Source: Sporomusaceae bacterium (GTDB lineage: Bacteria; Bacillota_C; Negativicutes; Sporomusales_B; UBA7701). From it: a stretch of DNA of 42,785 nucleotides. Under the pieces are notes generated by a model. The model was not told where the DNA came from and ran no database searches. It saw only the letters and a list, made by a program, of their open reading frames with translations. Position 1 is the stretch's first letter, and the number at the start of each line of letters is the position of its first letter. This document shows positions 38,386 to 42,785 of this stretch, piece by piece. The stretch covers positions 1 through 42,785 of the forward strand of contig JALHDI010000017.1 of assembly GCA_022839045.1 (NCBI GenBank), in the 5' to 3' direction. Both the position numbers and the translations under genes were made by a program.

Positions 38386-39513
38386 CTAAAACTTCGAGGG
38401 GATGGTAAACTTCGCCGACAGCACCCCTTCGCGCGGGGCGGCCTCCCACCAGTCAGGGAGCAACTGCTCCTCGAGAGGGGTGAAGATGCCGTTCTGGCCG
38501 ATTTCAAAGCGCGCCTCCAACTGCCGGAAGGCATCGAGGGCGCTGGGGGCCTCGATGACATCGAGCGCCGCCTGGCGGGTGAGCCGCAGGCAATAATAGC
38601 ACTCCGGATTCTCGCCGCGGTCGAACATCCCCCGCACGTACACGACGTCGAGCGGCGGCAGGTAGGTGTACAGCAGCAGCGCCAGCGTTATCGCCGTGCC
38701 AGCCAGCGCCTCGCTGTACTGCTGGTTGATCGCCGGCGCCGTTTTCTCCTCGTAGTCGATCACGCCGGTTTGCGACAGGCTCACGATATTGGCCGGGATG
38801 ACGTTGTGTCCGGGCAGGTAGAGGGAGAGAAGAGGCTCCATATTGTAGAAATCGACGGTGCAGCGCAGATAGAAAGGCAGCTTTAAGCTCCGCAGCACCT
38901 CCTCGATCCGTTCGAAGACCGCGGCCGGATCGGCGTTCAGCAGGCGTTCGATCCTCGCGATCCGCTGGTTTTCCGCCTCCTCGAAGGCTTGGCGCTCCTC
39001 CTCGATCTTCTCCCGCAACGCCTTCACGCGGCTCTCGATATCGGCGCGGGCCGCCGTCAGGGCCCGGTCCACTTCCAGCCGCCGGTTCTGCAGCTCCCGG
39101 TTGAGGGCCAGGGTGCAGGCCGCCAGGCCGATGACGCCGATGATCGGCACGAAGGAATCCATAAAAGCCAAGCTGAGGATGACGAAGAACAGGCCGCCGA
39201 GCACCTGGGTGGCGATTGCCGCCAGGTACTTGTTGGTCACCTTCAGGCGCGTCTCGATGAGGATGTAGCTGAAATCGGGGATAGCCGGCTCGACCCACTC
39301 CTTGCGGGCCAGGGCCGGGGCGTAATCGACCGGCTGGCAGGCGAAGCGGCTCAGGCCGGCCAGCGCCTCCTCGATCTCCTTGCTTTGTTTGTATTCCCGC
39401 GCATAGCGCTTCATGCGCTCCTGCTCCACGCCGTCGCGGATATCGGCCTGCAGGCGGACCACACTGTCGTTGCCGTTGCCACGCTGCCCGCGGCCGGATT
39501 GTCTCGTGCTCAT
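38386..39513 (-). CDS. membrane protein with coiled coil, unknown function
   Basis: A 375-residue protein. Residues 1-95 are charged and cytosolic. Two adjacent membrane helices lie near 98-117 and 120-137 (VLGGLFFVILSLAFMDSFVP, IIGVIGLAACTLAL), followed by a Glu/Arg-rich coiled coil near 138-192. The C-terminal domain near 195-375 contains YLRCTVDFYNMEPLLSLYLP and CYYCLRLTRQAALDVIEAPS. I recognise no named family. The organisation (membrane hairpin, coiled coil, globular domain) suggests a scaffold or sensor. ATG at 39513 has GGAGG 10 nt upstream; the longer frame has no ribosome site. Confidence 0.78.
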   Translation of the reverse strand: MSTRQSGRGQRGNGNDSVVRLQADIRDGVEQERMKRYAREYKQSKEIEEALAGLSRFACQPVDYAPALARKEWVEPAIPDFSYILIETRLKVTNKYLAAIATQVLGGLFFVILSLAFMDSFVPIIGVIGLAACTLALNRELQNRRLEVDRALTAARADIESRVKALREKIEEERQAFEEAENQRIARIERLLNADPAAVFERIEEVLRSLKLPFYLRCTVDFYNMEPLLSLYLPGHNVIPANIVSLSQTGVIDYEEKTAPAINQQYSEALAGTAITLALLLYTYLPPLDVVYVRGMFDRGENPECYYCLRLTRQAALDVIEAPSALDAFRQLEARFEIGQNGIFTPLEEQLLPDWWEAAPREGVLSAKFTIPSKF

Positions 39514-39698
39514 TTTCTTCTTGCCTCCAAGACCAGGATAATATGGCAAGACATACTTCTATAAGATAATTCGTCGGATTATGTCGTAAACCTTTTTTGC
39601 CGCGGATAGGAAATTAGTCCCGGTCAGGCCGCAAGGAAAAGCCGCAAGGGCGGGGAATATATATAGATGCTCGCAATAGCCACAGAAAGAGGTGGGCA

Positions 39699-40055
39699 AT
39701 GGACAAAGCCAAAGCCGTCCTAATCGGCGCGGTCGGCGGGGCGGTGGGCGGCCTGCTCGGCATCGGCGGCGCCATCATCCTCGTGCCGTGCATGATCTAC
39801 TTCCTCGGCGTATCCCAGCACTCCGCCCATGCAACATCGCTGGCGATCGTCATCCCCGGCGCGGTCATGAGCGCCTTCGTCTACAACTCCTTCGGCCAGC
39901 TCGACGTCGCCCTCGCCGCCCTGTTCGCCGCCGGCGGCATGGCCGGCGCCTACATCGGCTCGGCGCTCCTGCCCAGGGTTCGGCCGGCGGTGCTCAAACG
40001 CATCTTCGCCGTACTGGCGCTCGCCATGTCGATCAGAATGGGGTGGGGCCTATGA
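39699..40055 (+). CDS. TauE/SafE-family half transporter, first half
   Basis: A 118-residue membrane protein with about four helices. It carries GGAVGGLLGIGGAIILVPCM near 13-32 and SQHSAHATSLAIVIPGA near 39-55, which are the N-terminal repeat of TauE/SafE sulfite/sulfonate exporters and related carboxylate transporters. Full proteins are about 250 residues and contain two such repeats. GAGGTG precedes the ATG. Its stop overlaps the next gene's start (ATGA), so the two halves are translationally coupled and presumably form a heterodimer. Confidence 0.85.
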   Translation: MDKAKAVLIGAVGGAVGGLLGIGGAIILVPCMIYFLGVSQHSAHATSLAIVIPGAVMSAFVYNSFGQLDVALAALFAAGGMAGAYIGSALLPRVRPAVLKRIFAVLALAMSIRMGWGL

Positions 40056-40456
40056 TAATCCTCGCCATCCTCACTGGCGTCGCGACAGGAATACTGAGCG
40101 GCCTGCTCGGCATCGGCGGCGGGGCCATCTTCGTCGTCGCGGCGGTATTCCTCCTCGGCGTTCCCCAGCACGCCGCCCAGGCGGCCGCCATCGCCGCCAT
40201 GATTCCCACCGCCGTCGTCGGCGTCGTCAAGCATCACCGCAACCGCCTCATCGACTACCGCTACGTCCCGTACCTGGCCGCCGGCATCATTCTCGGCGGC
40301 ATGGCCGGGGCCTATGCGGCCAACATCACCGCCGATATCGTGCTGCGCAGACTGTTCAGCGCCTTCTTCGCCCTGATGAGCATCCAGATGTTCTGGTCGT
40401 CCTTCAGGCAGTCCCGGAAGGCGCCCGCCAAACAGCAGGACCACAACAAAAACTAA
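40052..40456 (+). CDS. TauE/SafE-family half transporter, second half
   Basis: A 134-residue membrane protein with about four helices. The same repeat reappears (SGLLGIGGGAIFVVAAVFLL near 15-34, PQHAAQAAAIAAMIPTAVVG near 37-56, HRNRLIDYRYVPYLAAG near 62-78). The C-terminus is hydrophilic. It overlaps the first half by 4 nt. Both halves carry the GLLGIGG motif, so each corresponds to one repeat of the usual fused transporter. Substrate unknown. Confidence 0.86.
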   Translation: MIILAILTGVATGILSGLLGIGGGAIFVVAAVFLLGVPQHAAQAAAIAAMIPTAVVGVVKHHRNRLIDYRYVPYLAAGIILGGMAGAYAANITADIVLRRLFSAFFALMSIQMFWSSFRQSRKAPAKQQDHNKN

Positions 40457-40468
40457 GGGGGATAATTC

Positions 40469-40963
40469 ATGGTACCGGTACTGTCCTTCATCGGCAAAGC
40501 CGATTCCGGCAAGACCACCTACCTCGAGAAACTCATCGCCGAAATGAAGCGGCGCGGCCACAAGCTGGCCATCATCAAGCACGACGTCCACGGCTTCGAG
40601 ATGGACCATCCCGGCAAGGACACCTGGCGGCACGCCCAGGCGGGCGCCGACGTCGTCTGCATCTCCTCGCCGGCCAAGATGGCCATCATCGCCAAGGTGG
40701 CGGAAGAACTGCCGCTCAGCGAAGTGGTCACCCGCATCCACGGCGTCGACATCATCTTCACCGAAGGCTACAAGCGCGAAGGCCGTACACGGATAGAGAT
40801 CTTCCGCCCCCCGGTGAACGACGCGCCGCTCTGCCGCCAGGACGAACTCGTGGCCATCGTCACCGACGCCGCCGTCTATCCCGGCCTGCCCAGGTTCGGC
40901 CTCGACGACCCCGCCGCCATGGCCGACTTCATCGAACAGCGCTTCCTCCGCAAGGGGGAATAG
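40469..40963 (+). CDS. mobB: molybdopterin-guanine dinucleotide biosynthesis protein MobB
   Basis: A 164-residue GTP-binding protein. Walker A is GKADSGKTTYLEK near 9-21, and IIKHDVHGFEMDHPGKDTWR near 35-54 and FTEGYKREGRTRIEIFR near 97-113 are typical MobB blocks. MobB assists MobA in attaching GMP to molybdopterin and handing over the cofactor. It lies 12 nt after the half-transporter pair, which suggests one operon. It may serve molybdoenzymes elsewhere; the hydroxylase at 12-15 kb probably uses a related but distinct cofactor form. Confidence 0.9.
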   Translation: MVPVLSFIGKADSGKTTYLEKLIAEMKRRGHKLAIIKHDVHGFEMDHPGKDTWRHAQAGADVVCISSPAKMAIIAKVAEELPLSEVVTRIHGVDIIFTEGYKREGRTRIEIFRPPVNDAPLCRQDELVAIVTDAAVYPGLPRFGLDDPAAMADFIEQRFLRKGE

Positions 40964-40964
40964 C

Positions 40965-41738
40965 ATGAAACGCCACGAATGGATATCCAGCCGGGGCAAG
41001 AAACTGTCGGCCATGATTCACGCGCCGGAGACGGCCGCCGCCGACGCCCCGGTCGTCATCTGCTGCCACGGTTTCACCGGCGACAAGGTCGGCGCCAACC
41101 AACTGATGCGCAACCTCGCCCAAGGCCTCGAAACCGCCGGCTTCCACGCCGTCCGCTTCGACTTCGCCGGCTCCGGCGACAGCGAAGGCGCCTTCGCCAT
41201 CGACACCACCGTCGCCGGCTGGCAGGAGGACCTGCGCAGCGTGGCTGCCTGGGTCGGGCGCCAGCTCCCCGGCCGGCCGGTATACCTTCTCGGCCACAGC
41301 CTCGGCGGCCTGGTGGCGCTTACCGCCGCCGAGCGGGGAGTAGCCGGGCGGATCGCCGTCGCCCCAGTCGTCCACCCTGTGGAAAACTTCCGCGACACCA
41401 TCCTCGGCCCCGCGCTATGGGCCAAATCCGCCCGGGGCGAAAGGATCGCCAACTTCTACGGCAAAGGCTTCGCCCTCGACAGCGGCTTCGTCGCCGACCT
41501 CACCGTCGGCGGCTACGCCCCGCTCGCCGCCGCCGCGGCCTTCGCCGCCCCGCTCCTCATCGTCCACGGCACCGCCGATGCCGCCGTCCCCATGGCCGGC
41601 TCCGAGGAACTGTACGACGCCTGCCCGGCCCCGAAAGAATTCGCCGTCCTCGACGCCGCCGACCACGTCTTCGCCGGCCGGCACGACGAACTGGGCGCGG
41701 TCATCCTGAAATGGCTGCGCCGGCAAACAAAAAAATAA
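40965..41738 (+). CDS. alpha/beta hydrolase, esterase type
   Basis: A 257-residue cytosolic hydrolase. The oxyanion block is ICCHGFTGDKVGA near 32-44, the nucleophile elbow is GHSLGG near 108-113, the acid is in IVHGTADAAVP near 197-207 and the His in AADHVFAG near 236-243. It resembles feruloyl/cinnamoyl esterase-like hydrolases of the YjfP/EstD type, but the substrate cannot be assigned. It begins 1 nt after the mobB stop with GGGGGAA upstream. Confidence 0.87.
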   Translation: MKRHEWISSRGKKLSAMIHAPETAAADAPVVICCHGFTGDKVGANQLMRNLAQGLETAGFHAVRFDFAGSGDSEGAFAIDTTVAGWQEDLRSVAAWVGRQLPGRPVYLLGHSLGGLVALTAAERGVAGRIAVAPVVHPVENFRDTILGPALWAKSARGERIANFYGKGFALDSGFVADLTVGGYAPLAAAAAFAAPLLIVHGTADAAVPMAGSEELYDACPAPKEFAVLDAADHVFAGRHDELGAVILKWLRRQTKK

Positions 41739-41740
41739 AG

Positions 41741-41769
41741 AAGGCGCCGGCTTCTGCCGGCGCCCTTTC
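41741..41769. terminator. terminator between the hydrolase and the pseudopilin gene
   Basis: AAGGCGCCGGC/GCCGGCGCCCTT with loop TTCT, tail CTTTCATTT on the plus strand and CTTTATTTTTT on the minus strand. Confidence 0.85.
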
Positions 41770-42118
41770 ATTTGCCGTCTTTTCCAGGTAACTGCGTATC
41801 GCTATACAGATTCACCACCTGGCCGTTCACCGTCACCGGCAGATAGGCCCGCTGCCGGTGGCTGTCGATCCGGTAGTCGCCCGCCACCCCCGGCAGCAAC
41901 GCCGGCGGCTCCGGCAGGGGGGAGGGCGGCGCGCCGAGCAGGATGGCGCCGTCGATCGCCCGCAGGTCCGACCTAGCCTTGTAAAGGGCGGCGTTCTCGG
42001 CGGCGGTTTCGACGGCGGGAACGTACAGGCTCGCCAGCGTGGCGAGGATGGCGAGCACGACGACCAGCTCCACCAGGGTGAAGCCTTGCTCGCGGCCGCG
42101 GCTTTGATAATTTGCCAC
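41768..42118 (-). CDS. type IV pilin-like pseudopilin
   Basis: A 116-residue protein with the prepilin signature: a short basic leader, then GFTLVELVVVLAILATLA with the prepilin-peptidase cleavage at the Gly-Phe bond and Glu at mature position 5. The rest is short, with a Pro-rich stretch (PPSPLPEPPALLPG) and a C-terminal segment resembling the small GspG/PilE-type domain. GTG at 42118 has GGAGGTG 5 nt upstream. It is alone: no prepilin peptidase, ATPase or other pilin gene is in the window. Confidence 0.85.
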   Translation of the reverse strand: MANYQSRGREQGFTLVELVVVLAILATLASLYVPAVETAAENAALYKARSDLRAIDGAILLGAPPSPLPEPPALLPGVAGDYRIDSHRQRAYLPVTVNGQVVNLYSDTQLPGKDGK

Positions 42119-42225
42119 AGAGGCACCTCCTAACGGTGTCTGGGCCTATTATGCCCCCTCTGCAGCCTTTCATCCATATTTTACCGTAATGGTCCCGCGC
42201 CCGCCCGGCCCCGTCCGTCTCTAGC

Positions 42226-42785
42226 TTACTCCTTCTGCCAGCGTTTCGCCGCCCGCCGGAACCGTTTCCAGGCGGCCGCGAACTCCCCGCCCGCCTCTAC
42301 GTTCAAGCGCGTCATCCAGCCCATCAGCATCCCCGCGTCGCGGTGGACGATCCGGCTGGCGTGCTCGCTCATCCAGCGGCCCATCGCCGCGTCGATCAGC
42401 GCGGCGTCGCGCACCTGCCCCAGGCAGTCCTGCAACTTTCGCAAGCGGGCGACGAGCAGCCTGGTCCGCCGATCCTTAAACGGCAGACTCTCCAGCACAT
42501 AGCGGACCTTCTTCCCCTCGATCCGCAGCCGGTGGAGGGCAGCCGTATCCTCCGGGCGGATATCCTTGCCGGCCGACCGCATCTCGTCCAGCCACCCCCC
42601 CACTCGGGAAGCGGCGAAATCAGCCAGCGCCAGTTCGCACGGCCGCAGCGACCGCTCATCGGCCAGCCACGCCCAGAAAGCCAGCAGCGTGCCCGTCACC
42701 CGTCCCTGTCCCAGGTTGCCGCGGAGCTCCGCCAGCAGCTTCTCCCGCTCGGTCGCCAGCAGCATCGCCAGCCAGGGCGGCGGGG
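42226..42785 (-). CDS. CHAD-domain protein (5' end outside window)
   Basis: At least 186 residues of an all-helical, Arg/Lys/His-rich CHAD domain, shown by LHRLRIEGKKVRYVLESLPF near 80-99 and LQDCLGQVRDAALID near 110-124. CHAD domains bind inorganic polyphosphate and are associated with storage granules. Many CHAD proteins also have a CYTH triphosphatase domain; if present it would be N-terminal and outside this window. The reading frame stays open to the window edge, so the ATG at 42765 need not be the start. The gap 42119-42225 shows nothing further. Confidence 0.9.
   Translation of the reverse strand, partial: PPPWLAMLLATEREKLLAELRGNLGQGRVTGTLLAFWAWLADERSLRPCELALADFAASRVGGWLDEMRSAGKDIRPEDTAALHRLRIEGKKVRYVLESLPFKDRRTRLLVARLRKLQDCLGQVRDAALIDAAMGRWMSEHASRIVHRDAGMLMGWMTRLNVEAGGEFAAAWKRFRRAAKRWQKE

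Overview
The window reads as a piece of a GC-rich chromosome from an anaerobic Negativicutes-type bacterium, probably Sporomusaceae. The reasons are indirect. Firmicutes-style cis elements (an S-box SAM riboswitch, a purine riboswitch, strong AGGAGG ribosome sites, intrinsic terminators after most units) sit beside diderm-compatible, high-GC coding content. The gene types also fit: MetX/MetY methionine synthesis, a molybdenum hydroxylase, chemoreceptors, a PAS-sigma54 regulator, and a 3D-domain cell-wall protein. I see no phage, transposase, plasmid or CRISPR gene. This is ordinary chromosome with several small accessory insertions.

Layout. 1-4.6 kb: the end of a short UvrC-like protein, a glucosyl-3-phosphoglycerate synthase with an extra N-terminal domain, then a SAM-riboswitch-controlled metX-metY pair. 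4.6-6.1 kb: a large imperfect palindromic repeat, an FRG-domain gene and a DUF1653 gene that converge. 6.1-9.2 kb (minus strand): bioB behind two BirA-type operators, a 43-codon gene and a chemoreceptor. 9.3-12 kb: a cadmium/zinc/lead resistance unit (CadC-type repressor and P-type ATPase) with an SmtB-type operator. 12-17.1 kb: a guanine-class purine riboswitch, three subunits of a xanthine-dehydrogenase-type enzyme and an NCS2 purine permease, apparently one operon. 17.2-18.1 kb: a 3D-domain secreted protein and a small gene.

18.3-22.9 kb: the most interesting cassette. A PAS-sigma54 activator is followed by three copies of one palindrome (TTATCA-N4-TGATAA), a sigma54 promoter, a CitMHS-family transporter, an AtuA-family protein and its small AtuA-like partner. 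23-24.8 kb: tRNA-Lys and tRNA-Gln, a small membrane protein, a zinc-ribbon protein and an SGNH hydrolase. 24.9-28.2 kb: a PAS-GGDEF cyclase, a second repeat copy, a 24-codon ORF, a chemoreceptor-like gene remnant, a cupin with a CRP-type site, a lipoprotein and a GNAT protein. 28.3-35.2 kb: a YmaF-like protein, asparagine synthase, a promoter-hairpins-terminator leader in front of DUF4392 and DUF1445 genes (together the two halves of animal D-glutamate cyclase), then a class III CoA-transferase and an EamA exporter whose stop codon lies in the third repeat copy.

35.3-36 kb is a conspicuously AT-rich patch with an unknown gene. 36-42.8 kb holds a WG-repeat secreted protein, a HAD phosphatase, an unknown coiled-coil membrane protein, a TauE/SafE-type transporter split into two half-size genes, mobB, an alpha/beta hydrolase, a lone pseudopilin and a CHAD-domain protein running off the end.

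All calls come from reading motifs and translated frames by eye. No database search was run, so family names rest on recognised motifs, and substrate-level names should be taken as family-level inference.
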